Notes: generated by a model from the sequence alone, not told the origin. Counted from the stretch's first letter, positions 5,423 through 10,722 are shown. The stretch is 10,722 nucleotides of DNA from DASSFZ01 sp035693785 (GCA_035693785.1 DASSFZ010000180.1:1-10722), one strand, 5' to 3'. Numbers and translations: made by a program.

Positions 5423-6844
5423 CTATCGGCTGCCATTCCTGTTGTTATAGAGCTTCTCGCGAATCGCCATGATCTCGCGTCGTAGATTGTCGTCTTCTTC
5501 GACTTCCCGCGAAATTTTCTCGACGCCGTGCATGACCGTCGTGTGATCGCGGCCGCCGAGCACTTCCCCGATCTGAGGCAGGGTCGTCTGCATCTCTTCG
5601 CGGCACAGGTACATGGCGACCTGGCGAGGCTTGACCGATTCCTTGTTGCGAGCGCGCCCGGTCATATCGTCCATCGAAACGCCGTAGTAGTGCGCCACGG
5701 CCAGGAGTATCTCGTCGACGGTGAGGCCCGGCGGGCGGGCGACCAGGCCGGCCAGCGCGACGCTGGCCGCCTCGACGCTGAGCGGGCCGCCCGTCATCCG
5801 CACGTGCGCGAGCACGCGGTTCAGCGCGCCTTCCAGCTCGCGGATGTTGCTGTGCACCTGCCGCGCGATGAAGTCGAGGACCTCGTCGGGCGCGGCAGCG
5901 CCTTGCGTTTCGGCCTTGGCGCGCAAGATGGCGGTGCGGGTTTCGACGTCGGGCGGCTGAATGTCGGCGATCAAGCCCCACTCGAAGCGGCTGCGCAGCC
6001 GTTCTTCGAGCGTGACCATCGACTTCGGCTGCCGGTCGCTCGACATGGCGATCTGCTTGCCGTTGCCGTGCAGCGCGTTGAAGGTCTGGAAGAACTCTTC
6101 CTGCGTCGCCTCCTTGCCGGCGATGAACTGGATGTCGTCGATCAGCAGCACATCGATGGAGCGATATTTGTCGCGAAAGCCCTCCGTGTCCTGGGAGCGG
6201 ATGGCGTTGATCAGCTCGTTCGTGAACTGCTCGGACGAGACGTACAGAACTTGCAGACCAGCCGCCAGACACTTGTGCCCGATGGCATGCAGCAAGTGTG
6301 TCTTACCCAGGCCGACGCCGCCGTATAGGAACAAGGGGTTGTACGTGCTTGCCGGCTTCTCGGCGACGGCCAGGCAGGCCGCCTGCGCCAGCCGGTTGCT
6401 GGGGCCGACGACGAACGTGTCGAACACGTAGCGCGGGTTCAGGTTCCCGGTCATCATCGGCGGGCCGTTCGCGCCGCCGTTCGGCGGGCGCGCTCCGGCC
6501 ATCTCGGTGAGCTCGGCGCCGTAGAGCAGGGCCTGGGGCGTCTCGCTCTCTTCTTCGGGCATCACGATGAAGGCGACGTCCACCGAACGCCCGAGAATTC
6601 CGGACAGCGCTCGCTTGATCGACGAAAGCAGCTTGCTTTCCAGCCAGTCTTTGGTGAACGCGCTGGGGACGGCAATGATGAACTCGCCATCCTCGTAAGC
6701 GACGACTCGAGCCGGCTTGACCCATGTCTCAAATGTCGGCTTCGTCATCTGCAACTGCAGCTCGCCGAGTGCGGCTTGCCAGACATGAGCGGCCTTCATT
6801 TCGACAGACTCCGTGCGGGGTGAGAAAGAGATGTGGGTAGACAT
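5423..6844 (-). CDS. dnaA: Chromosomal replication initiator protein DnaA
   Basis: DnaA binds the boxes on both sides of this gene as an ATP-dependent oligomer, opens oriC and recruits the helicase. All domains are present in 473 residues. Domain I is at about 17-95 (VWQAALGELQLQMTKPTFETW), with a short Gly/Pro/Asn-rich linker at about 98-135. The AAA+ domain has Walker A GGVGLGKT (175-182), Walker B VLLIDD (232-237), the RLRSRFEWGL arginine-finger region (282-291) and the sensor 2 segment NIRELEGALNR (333-343). The DNA-binding domain IV carries the signature GGRDHTTVMHG (430-440). ATG 6844 gives an extra 15 residues before domain I. ATG 6799 fits the usual family start better and has GGAG upstream, so it may be the true start. 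No dnaN follows. Regulation is likely by the promoter at 6993-7021, the leader hairpin at 6891-6921, and autoregulation through the boxes. Confidence 0.98.
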   Translation of the reverse strand: MSTHISFSPRTESVEMKAAHVWQAALGELQLQMTKPTFETWVKPARVVAYEDGEFIIAVPSAFTKDWLESKLLSSIKRALSGILGRSVDVAFIVMPEEESETPQALLYGAELTEMAGARPPNGGANGPPMMTGNLNPRYVFDTFVVGPSNRLAQAACLAVAEKPASTYNPLFLYGGVGLGKTHLLHAIGHKCLAAGLQVLYVSSEQFTNELINAIRSQDTEGFRDKYRSIDVLLIDDIQFIAGKEATQEEFFQTFNALHGNGKQIAMSSDRQPKSMVTLEERLRSRFEWGLIADIQPPDVETRTAILRAKAETQGAAAPDEVLDFIARQVHSNIRELEGALNRVLAHVRMTGGPLSVEAASVALAGLVARPPGLTVDEILLAVAHYYGVSMDDMTGRARNKESVKPRQVAMYLCREEMQTTLPQIGEVLGGRDHTTVMHGVEKISREVEEDDNLRREIMAIREKLYNNRNGSR

Positions 6845-6890
6845 GCGACAAGGCTCTCTTCAAACAGCGTAATCGACTTCCGGTTGAGGG

Positions 6891-6921
6891 AAAAAAATTG
6901 GCGGCAGTTGTGCCGCCGCCA
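6891..6921 (-). terminator. Terminator-like hairpin in the dnaA leader (possible attenuator)
   Basis: On the minus strand, GGCGGCA (6911-6917 complement) pairs with TGCCGCC (6900-6906 complement) around a 4-nt loop; an overlapping register pairs 6915-6921 with 6899-6905. The hairpin is followed by AA and seven T (A7 at 6891-6897 on the plus strand). This is a full intrinsic terminator lying between the dnaA promoter and its start codon. A competing stem, 6918-6922 with 6932-6936, overlaps the outer register. Premature termination would give a transcript of about 95 nt. Confidence 0.65.
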
Positions 6922-6992
6922 GTCAAAGGCTCTGGCCGAATAGGCTGGTTGTGTGTGTTGAATCTCCTGCCTGAGTCCGAACGTGCGGGCAC

Positions 6993-7021
6993 ATTCTACA
7001 GCAAGAGATGGTGTTTGGCAA
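6993..7021 (-). promoter_or_regulatory. dnaA promoter
   Basis: On the minus strand TTGCCA (7016-7021) is followed after 17 bp by TAGAAT (6993-6998). Transcription would begin near 6986, giving a leader of about 140 nt that contains the terminator-like hairpin. An AT-rich dyad (CTTAAAA at 7042-7048, TTTTAAG at 7058-7064) lies upstream and could act as an UP-like or duplex-unwinding element. Confidence 0.65.
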
Positions 7022-7122
7022 TAGGTTGATCGAAGCCCAACCTTAAAACTCACGATTTTTTAAGATTCGATGCGGATAGAGAGTCCTCGGCGGTCGAGCT
7101 TTCCGGCTGTCCCCGCGCATGG

Positions 7123-7136
7123 TAGAATTATCCACA
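7123..7136 (+). promoter_or_regulatory. Probable rmlB promoter -10 overlapping a DnaA box
   Basis: TAGAAT (7123-7128) has an extended TG at 7120-7121 and a poor -35, TTTCCG at 7100-7105 (17-bp spacing). The perfect DnaA box TTATCCACA (7128-7136) shares its last base and covers the predicted start point near 7135. If this is the rmlB promoter, bound DnaA would block it. Confidence 0.4.
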
Positions 7137-7189
7137 ACCAGGCACACTTATCCACGCCATCGCGCCACTTGTCCACATGGAAATCCACA
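7128..7189 (+). promoter_or_regulatory. DnaA-box cluster, right of dnaA (second origin part)
   Basis: The boxes all point the same way: TTATCCACA (7128-7136, perfect), TTATCCACG (7148-7156, 8/9), TTGTCCACA (7169-7177, 8/9) and AAATCCACA (7181-7189, 7/9). The first three are spaced 20 and 21 bp, identical to the cluster at 5232-5281. The rest of the roughly 400-bp gap behind dnaA (6845-7251) holds the dnaA leader and promoter, an AT-rich dyad at 7042-7064, and the rmlB leader. Confidence 0.85.
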
Positions 7190-7210
7190 TCGTTTGAGGA
7201 AAGACCCTAA

Positions 7211-7255
7211 ATGAAAGACGGACCAGAGTCAAATTCGAGGACGAGAGCGCGATGA
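7211..7255 (+). CDS. Possible 14-codon leader peptide overlapping the rmlB start
   Basis: ATG 7211 opens 14 codons (MKDGPESNSRTRAR) ending in TGA at 7253-7255, which overlaps the rmlB ATG at 7252-7254 as ATGA. GAGGA lies 10 nt upstream of this ATG (7196-7200), while rmlB itself has only a modest ribosome site (GAGAG). Translation coupling is plausible, but so short an ORF may arise by chance. Confidence 0.25.
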   Translation: MKDGPESNSRTRAR

Positions 7256-8286
7256 AGAACCTGCTCGTCACCGGCGGAGCGGGATTCATCGGCTCCAATT
7301 ATGTGCGCTTCGTGCTCGAGCATCACCCCGATTATCGAGTCGTCGTGTACGATAAGCTGACGTACGCGGGGAATCTCGACAATCTCATCGACGTGGCCGA
7401 TCGGTTTGCAGATCGTTATAACTTCGTGCACGGCGACATCTGCGACCCGGCCGGCGTGGCGAGAGCCGTTCGAGAATACGGCATCGACACCCTTGTCAAC
7501 CTCGCCGCCGAGACACACGTCGACCGCTCGCTGATGGCGCCGGGGCATTTCATTCAAACCGACGTGTACGGCACCTTCGTGCTGCTCGAAGCCGCGAGGA
7601 GCTTCGGGCTGGAGCGTTTCCACCAGGTGAGCACCGACGAAACGTATGGGCAGGTCTTGGAAGGCTCCTCGAAAGAAACCGACCCGCTCGAGCCGCGCAG
7701 CCCGTACTCGGCCAGCAAGGCTGGCGGCGACCTGATGGTGCACGCTTACTGCGCTTCGTTCGGCGTGCCGGCGACGATCACGCGTGGCAGCAACAATATC
7801 GGCCCCTATCAGTATCCCGAGAAGGCCGTGCCGCTTTTTATCACGAACGCCATCGACGATCAACCCTTGCCGCTCTACGGCGACGGCCTGCAGCAGCGCG
7901 ATTACCAGTACGTGGTCGACTCTTGCGAGGGTATCGACATCGTGCTGCACAGGGGCCAGCCGGGTGAAGTGTACAACCTGGGCACCGGCGTCGAGACAAC
8001 GAATATCGCCATGGCGAAGATGGTGTGCGATCTGCTGGGCAAGCCGCACTCGCTCATTCGCAAGGTCGCTGACCGGCCCGGCCACGACCGGCGCTACTCG
8101 CTCGACGTGAGCAAGATCGGCGCGCTGGGCTGGGAGAGCCGGCACACGTTCGCCGAAGCGCTGGAGAAAACGGTCAAGTGGTACGTCGAGAACGAGTGGT
8201 GGTGGCGCAAGCTGAAGAGCGGCGAGTATCTGGAGTATTATAAGCAGCAGTACGGAGAGCGGTTGGCGAAGAGCGAGGCGCTGTAG
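7252..8286 (+). CDS. rmlB: dTDP-glucose 4,6-dehydratase
   Basis: This cytoplasmic short-chain dehydrogenase/reductase-type enzyme converts dTDP-glucose to dTDP-4-keto-6-deoxyglucose, a precursor of rhamnose and other deoxysugars of cell-surface glycans. The 344-residue protein has the NAD-binding TGGAGFIGSN (7-16), the D34-KLTYAGNLDNL segment typical of RmlB, catalytic T128-D129-E130 in STDETYG, the Y152-xxx-K156 pair in YSASK, and the NNIGPYQYPEK loop (181-191). The usual motif text is STDEVYG and CSNNYGPYQ, so T131 and the RGSNNIG variant are small departures. It is a full-length RmlB; other UDP/dTDP-sugar dehydratases are less likely given the TYAGNLDNL segment. The other rml genes are not adjacent. 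A terminator follows at 8316-8351, and a DnaA box overlaps its probable promoter. Confidence 0.93.
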   Translation: MKNLLVTGGAGFIGSNYVRFVLEHHPDYRVVVYDKLTYAGNLDNLIDVADRFADRYNFVHGDICDPAGVARAVREYGIDTLVNLAAETHVDRSLMAPGHFIQTDVYGTFVLLEAARSFGLERFHQVSTDETYGQVLEGSSKETDPLEPRSPYSASKAGGDLMVHAYCASFGVPATITRGSNNIGPYQYPEKAVPLFITNAIDDQPLPLYGDGLQQRDYQYVVDSCEGIDIVLHRGQPGEVYNLGTGVETTNIAMAKMVCDLLGKPHSLIRKVADRPGHDRRYSLDVSKIGALGWESRHTFAEALEKTVKWYVENEWWWRKLKSGEYLEYYKQQYGERLAKSEAL

Positions 8287-8287
8287 C

Positions 8288-8315
8288 GTGACGCGTGAAG
8301 CGTGATGCGTGACAG
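8288..8315 (+). repeat. Heptanucleotide array, four units
   Basis: Four consecutive 7-bp units follow the rmlB stop codon by one base: GTGACGC, GTGAAGC, GTGATGC, GTGACAG. They end exactly at the 5' arm of the terminator hairpin. Confidence 0.75.
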
Positions 8316-8351
8316 GCCCTGTGTGGAGGCAACTCCTGCGTAGGGCTTTTT
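8316..8351 (+). terminator. Intrinsic terminator after rmlB
   Basis: GCCCT (8316-8320) pairs with AGGGC (8342-8346). The stem continues through partly wobble pairs to GGAG/CTCC closed by a GCAA (GNRA-type) loop, and is followed by five T (8347-8351). It separates rmlB from the convergent regulator gene, whose stop codon lies 5 bp further on. Confidence 0.75.
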
Positions 8352-8356
8352 GCATC

Positions 8357-9253
8357 TCATTTTCCCGTTACACCTGGCAACACCTTCACCAACGTCTCCG
8401 CCAGCGCATCCGCCGCCGGGTTCGCCGCTCGATGCGCTCGCCGCGACAGCGCGATGTGCCAGTCGGGCAGTTTCGCGTCGGCGAGGGTGAGCATCGCCAA
8501 TCTCTGATCTCTAATCTCTTCCCTCACCGAGACCTCCGGCACAATACTCACCCCCACCCCCGCCATCAGCAATCCTTTGACCAGCTCGACCGGGCTAAGC
8601 TCCATCCAGCGGCGCGGCGCTTCACCGGCCTTCACGTCTTCGAGGAACCTCTGGTAAGCCGGTCCCCAGTACGAGACGAGTAACTGCTCGTCGAGCAAAT
8701 CGCCTTTGGCGACACTCGCGCGCCGCGTCAGCGGGTGGTCGCTCCGTGCGACGAGCGCCAACTTTCCTCGAAATTCGGCGACAATTTCGATCTGCGGATG
8801 CACCGGCGCGCCCGACGTGAGCGCGAGATGCACCACGTCGTCGAGCAGCAGGCCGGGCGATTCCCACGAGTGAGCCGAGCGTACCTGAACTTCGACGCCG
8901 GGATGCTCTTTCTGGAACGCGACGAGCGCAGGCGCGAAGAGATACGCGCCGGCAGTGACGGTCACGGCGATGCTGGCACGGCCGCCCGAGCCGCCGTGCG
9001 CGGCCCGGACCGATTCTGCTCCTTGCTTCAGCACGTCCAGCACGCGCTGCGCGTAGGGCAGGAACGCCTCTCCTTCGGGGGTGAGCGCGACGCCGCGGCC
9101 CTGCCGCCTCACTAGCGCTGCGCCAAGCTCGCGTTCCAGGCCGCGCAGCCGGTCGCTGATCGTCGGCTGGCCCAGGTCAAGCTCGCCGGCGGCGCGGCTG
9201 AGGCTGCGCGTGCGGGCGACGGTGAGGAAGGTGAGGAGTTGGTCTTCGTTCAT
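8357..9253 (-). CDS. LysR-family transcriptional regulator
   Basis: The 298-residue length and plan are standard for the family. The N-terminal winged helix-turn-helix at about 1-60 reads LLTFLTVARTRSLSRAAGELDLGQPTISDRLRGLERELG and then LVRRQGRGVALTPEGEAF. A linker helix and a two-lobed effector-binding domain follow (about 92-290; ITVTAG-like strand at 95-102, VKGLLMAGVGVSIVPEV near 230-245). It should bind DNA as a tetramer and respond to a small ligand that cannot be named from sequence. It is divergent from the methyltransferase gene, and the gap holds a T-N11-A palindrome, so that gene is the likely target. The start ATG 9253 has no good ribosome site, perhaps because a heptamer array was inserted right before it. 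A short (A/G)ATCTCT heptamer run lies within its 3' half (8499-8519). Confidence 0.93.
   Translation of the reverse strand: MNEDQLLTFLTVARTRSLSRAAGELDLGQPTISDRLRGLERELGAALVRRQGRGVALTPEGEAFLPYAQRVLDVLKQGAESVRAAHGGSGGRASIAVTVTAGAYLFAPALVAFQKEHPGVEVQVRSAHSWESPGLLLDDVVHLALTSGAPVHPQIEIVAEFRGKLALVARSDHPLTRRASVAKGDLLDEQLLVSYWGPAYQRFLEDVKAGEAPRRWMELSPVELVKGLLMAGVGVSIVPEVSVREEIRDQRLAMLTLADAKLPDWHIALSRRAHRAANPAADALAETLVKVLPGVTGK
8499..8519. repeat. Heptamer run inside the LysR gene
   Basis: There are three units of 7 bp: AATCTCT, GATCTCT, AATCTCT. On the coding strand this is an AGAGATY-type repeat translated as part of the EEIRDQRL segment of the regulator. Confidence 0.6.
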
Positions 9254-9259
9254 TCAGAA

Positions 9260-9308
9260 GTGATACGTGATGCGTAATACGTAAGACGTAATGCGTGATG
9301 CGTGAAGG
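9260..9308 (+). repeat. Heptanucleotide array, seven units
   Basis: Seven perfectly phased 7-bp units of the form GTRATRC/GTRANGC run from 9260, ending with GTGAAGG. Examples are GTGATAC, GTGATGC, GTAATAC and GTAAGAC. The array starts 6 bp upstream of the regulator's ATG and ends 1 bp before the predicted operator. Confidence 0.8.
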
Positions 9309-9309
9309 T

Positions 9310-9360
9310 TATCGGGTTTTCCGATAGGTGCTATCGCTGACAGGTGCTTGTATCGGATAC
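9310..9360 (+). promoter_or_regulatory. Predicted LysR operator region
   Basis: TATCGG (9310-9315) and CCGATA (9321-9326) form a perfect palindrome with a 5-bp centre that fits the T-N11-A LysR motif (T9312, A9324). TATCGC follows at 9332, and GTATC-G-GATAC, another palindrome, at 9350-9360. The TATCG-type half-sites at 9310, 9321 and 9332 are 11 bp apart. The first palindrome is centred about 64 bp before the predicted methyltransferase start point, and the second sits in the promoter. These are the usual recognition and activation positions for LysR regulators. Confidence 0.6.
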
Positions 9361-9375
9361 GGTACTGATTATACT
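9348..9375 (+). promoter_or_regulatory. Promoter of the methyltransferase gene
   Basis: TTGTAT (9348-9353) and TATACT (9370-9375) are separated by 16 bp, with a start point near 9382. The -35 box overlaps the second palindrome of the LysR operator region. Confidence 0.55.
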
Positions 9376-9402
9376 GGAGAATGTAGCTGAACGGCGCTTG
9401 TG

Positions 9403-9423
9403 ACGCAACACGCAACACGTATC
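9403..9423 (-). repeat. Heptamer run in the methyltransferase leader
   Basis: There are three 7-bp units, ACGCAAC twice and ACGTATC. On the minus strand they read as GTTGCGT-type units, so this run is opposite in orientation to the array at 9260-9308. Confidence 0.55.
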
Positions 9424-9442
9424 GCGTTGTCGCGAGGTAAAT

Positions 9443-10201
9443 ATGAAACCCACCGCTCAACAAGTCTTCGGCCAACGCGCCGCCTTTTATGCGACCAGCG
9501 CGGCTCATAAGGACAGAACCGTTCTAGATCGCGTCGTCGAATTGGCGCGACCGTGGCCCGATGCACTCGTCCTCGACGTGGCGACGGGGACCGGTCACAC
9601 GGCGTTTGCGCTCGCGCCGCACGTGCGGCAGGTGATCGCGACCGACGTCACGCCGGAGATGCTTGCGGAAGGCGGAAGGTTGAAGGATGAAGGCGGAATG
9701 ACCAATGTCCAATTCCGAATCGCGGACGCGCACGATTTGCCTTTCGAAGATGAGACATTCGACATCGTGACCTGCCGCCGCGCGGCGCATCACTTTGCGG
9801 ACATCGCCGGGGCGCTCCGTGAAATGAAGCGCGTACTGAAAGGTAATGGGAGATTGGTTATTGACGATCGCAGCGTGCCGGAAGACGACTTCATCGACGC
9901 GGCCATGAATCGTCTCGATTGGCTCCACGACGAGTCGCATGTGCGAGAATACAGGTCGAGCGAATGGCAGCTCATGTTGTCCGAAGCTGGCCTTGAGGTC
10001 GAAGCGATCGAGCCGTACACAAAGCATCGGCCATTATCGTCCCTGACGGCCGGCGTCTCGCCGGACAACGCCGCTGAGATTCACCGGATCATCGCTTCGC
10101 TCGGCAAGTTCCAGCGCGCGGCGATGAATGTCGTAGAAAAGGAAGACGAGATATACACGGATCATTGGTACGTGATGGTGGGTGTGAAACGTGCTACGTG
10201 A
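9443..10201 (+). CDS. Class I SAM-dependent methyltransferase (UbiE-like)
   Basis: This 252-residue protein transfers a methyl group from S-adenosylmethionine to an unidentified acceptor. SAM motif I is VLDVATGTG (43-51), with the acidic residue D68 in ATDVT. The motif II/III region has DAHDLPF (95-101), DETFDIVTCRRAAHHF (103-118) and REMKRVLKGNGRLVIDD, as in Methyltransf_11/UbiE proteins. ATG 9443 has GAGGT 4 nt upstream (9434-9438). Residues about 76-87 (EGGRLKDEGGMT) are encoded by a 7-bp-period repeat, yet the spacing between flanking motifs is normal. The last codons (R-A-T-stop) lie in another heptamer array. It is divergent from the LysR gene and probably controlled by it. The name is family-level; ubiquinone or menaquinone methylation cannot be claimed. 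Confidence 0.9.
   Translation: MKPTAQQVFGQRAAFYATSAAHKDRTVLDRVVELARPWPDALVLDVATGTGHTAFALAPHVRQVIATDVTPEMLAEGGRLKDEGGMTNVQFRIADAHDLPFEDETFDIVTCRRAAHHFADIAGALREMKRVLKGNGRLVIDDRSVPEDDFIDAAMNRLDWLHDESHVREYRSSEWQLMLSEAGLEVEAIEPYTKHRPLSSLTAGVSPDNAAEIHRIIASLGKFQRAAMNVVEKEDEIYTDHWYVMVGVKRAT
9667..9701 (+). repeat. Heptamer array inside the methyltransferase gene
   Basis: There are five exact 7-bp units of the form (G/T)GAAGG(C/T/A): GGAAGGC, GGAAGGT, TGAAGGA, TGAAGGC, then the divergent GGAATGA. They encode part of the helix after SAM motif II without disturbing the reading frame. Confidence 0.65.
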
Positions 10202-10218
10202 TGCATGATGCGTGGGCT
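10191..10218 (+). repeat. Heptanucleotide array across the methyltransferase stop codon
   Basis: There are four units: GTGCTAC, GTGATGC, ATGATGC, GTGGGCT. The stop codon TGA (10199-10201) is supplied by the second unit, so the C-terminus of the enzyme is shaped by the repeat. Confidence 0.6.
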
Positions 10219-10220
10219 GA

Positions 10221-10229
10221 TGGTATACT
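10221..10229 (+). promoter_or_regulatory. Extended -10 promoter of the nucleotidyltransferase gene
   Basis: TATACT (10224-10229) is preceded by TGG, an extended -10; there is no convincing -35. The start point, about 10236, falls at the ATG at 10237, and no ribosome binding site is present. A leaderless transcript is suggested. Confidence 0.5.
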
Positions 10230-10236
10230 TTTGGAT

Positions 10237-10722
10237 ATGACTGCCTACGAGAGAGACGACAAATCGATCTGGCGGGTGCTGCGGGAAGCCGACGAGCTTT
10301 TCGCAAAGCGAGGCGCTGTCTATGACACGCTGCATCGACTCGATCGGCGACTTCGCGAAGAAAACATCCCGTATGCATTGATTGGCGGCATGGCTCTGAT
10401 TTCGCATGGCTATGAACGCCTCACGAAGGATGTTGACGTTCTCTTGACTCCGGAAGGGCTGGTGGCCTTCGCCGAGAAGTGCGTTGGCCGCGGCTACGTC
10501 CCTGCCTTCGCAGGCGCGCGAAAGACATTCCGCGATACCACGAACAACATTCGAATCGAGATTATTACGGCGGGCGAATATCCGGGTGATGGCAGGCCCA
10601 AACCGGTCGCTTTTCCCGATCCGGCGCAAGCGTCGATCGAGCGCGACGGGATTCGCGTCATCCGATTGGAAGAGTTGATCGAGTTGAAGCTGGCGTCTGG
10701 ACTGTCGGCGGCGCATCGGCTG
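10237..10722 (+). CDS. Nucleotidyltransferase-fold protein (AbiEii/MNT-like), 3' end outside window
   Basis: The frame is open for 162 codons from ATG 10237 to the window edge. The visible protein has a helical start and then YALIGGMALISHGYERLTKDVDVLL (46-70). It carries the G50-G51 and D65-x-D67 signature of the polymerase-beta nucleotidyltransferase superfamily. Later come IRIEIITAGEYPGDG (about 104-118), a KPVAFPDP stretch, and IRVIRLEELIELKLASG, which fit small nucleotidyltransferase proteins related to AbiEii-type toxins. Such proteins can modify tRNA or proteins and often pair with an antitoxin. No antitoxin gene is seen upstream, and the downstream side is not visible. A housekeeping or orphan role is equally possible. 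It is not preceded by a ribosome binding site, and the promoter suggests leaderless expression. Confidence 0.75.
   Translation, partial: MTAYERDDKSIWRVLREADELFAKRGAVYDTLHRLDRRLREENIPYALIGGMALISHGYERLTKDVDVLLTPEGLVAFAEKCVGRGYVPAFAGARKTFRDTTNNIRIEIITAGEYPGDGRPKPVAFPDPAQASIERDGIRVIRLEELIELKLASGLSAAHRL

Noticed and set aside
5445..6272. Long frames overlapping dnaA on both strands (also 5528-6328 and 6303-6725)
   Set aside because: They are shadows of the dnaA frame with no motifs; dnaA is complete and unambiguous.
6729..6992. 87-codon frame across the dnaA leader
   Set aside because: It begins at or before the predicted transcript start, has no ribosome site and continues out of frame into dnaA.
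7207..8355. Long open frame (382 codons) on the minus strand opposite rmlB
   Set aside because: It is fully antisense to a well-supported rmlB with intact catalytic motifs. Its translation has no recognisable domain and is rich in Arg, His and Val, as expected for the complement of GC-rich coding DNA.
8288..9308. Repeat arrays as a CRISPR locus
   Set aside because: The units are contiguous 7-mers with no spacers and no cas genes are nearby.
10237..10722. A complete toxin-antitoxin system at the right edge
   Set aside because: Only part of one nucleotidyltransferase-like gene is visible and no antitoxin can be seen, so a system cannot be claimed.

Overview
The window is a GC-rich bacterial segment that carries a chromosomal replication origin. 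I infer Chloroflexota, probably near Anaerolineae. The basis is the gene content (solute-binding membrane protein next to a lipoprotein, UPF0173 hydrolase, cyclic-nucleotide/PH-domain membrane protein), the protein style, and short repeats I associate with genomes of that phylum. This is a judgement from memory, not a database result.

Layout. Positions 1-1409 (minus) hold the start of a lipoprotein gene and, upstream of it, a membrane-anchored solute-binding-like protein with a very good promoter at 1454-1482. Positions 1552-3860 (minus) hold peptide deformylase (def) and, upstream of it, a 568-residue protein joining a cyclic-nucleotide-binding domain to two membrane/PH-like modules. A divergent promoter region at 3870-3933 drives that gene leftward and a UPF0173 metallo-hydrolase rightward (3970-4665), followed by a small unknown protein (4709-4939). 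Positions 4935-5353 hold the main origin region: AT-rich DNA, a DnaA-trio-like stretch, weak and strong DnaA boxes, two long dyads, and the dnaA terminator. dnaA itself runs leftward (5423-6844), with its own promoter and a terminator-like hairpin in its leader. A second DnaA-box cluster (7128-7189) lies behind dnaA, just in front of rmlB (dTDP-glucose 4,6-dehydratase, plus strand, 7252-8286). A convergent LysR-type regulator (minus, 8357-9253) is followed by a divergent SAM methyltransferase (plus, 9443-10201). A nucleotidyltransferase-fold protein starts at 10237 and runs off the right edge.

How it fits together. dnaA sits between two DnaA-box clusters with the same orientation and the same 20/21-bp spacing, a bipartite oriC arrangement. 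There is no dnaN beside it. The right-hand cluster overlaps the likely rmlB promoter, so DnaA occupancy could also influence rmlB. The LysR/methyltransferase intergenic region carries a T-N11-A palindrome at the position expected for LysR control of the methyltransferase.

A pervasive oddity is short DNA with a 7-bp period. It occurs in at least five intergenic or leader sites and inside two coding regions. A different 20-bp repeat is translated in frame within the solute-binding protein.
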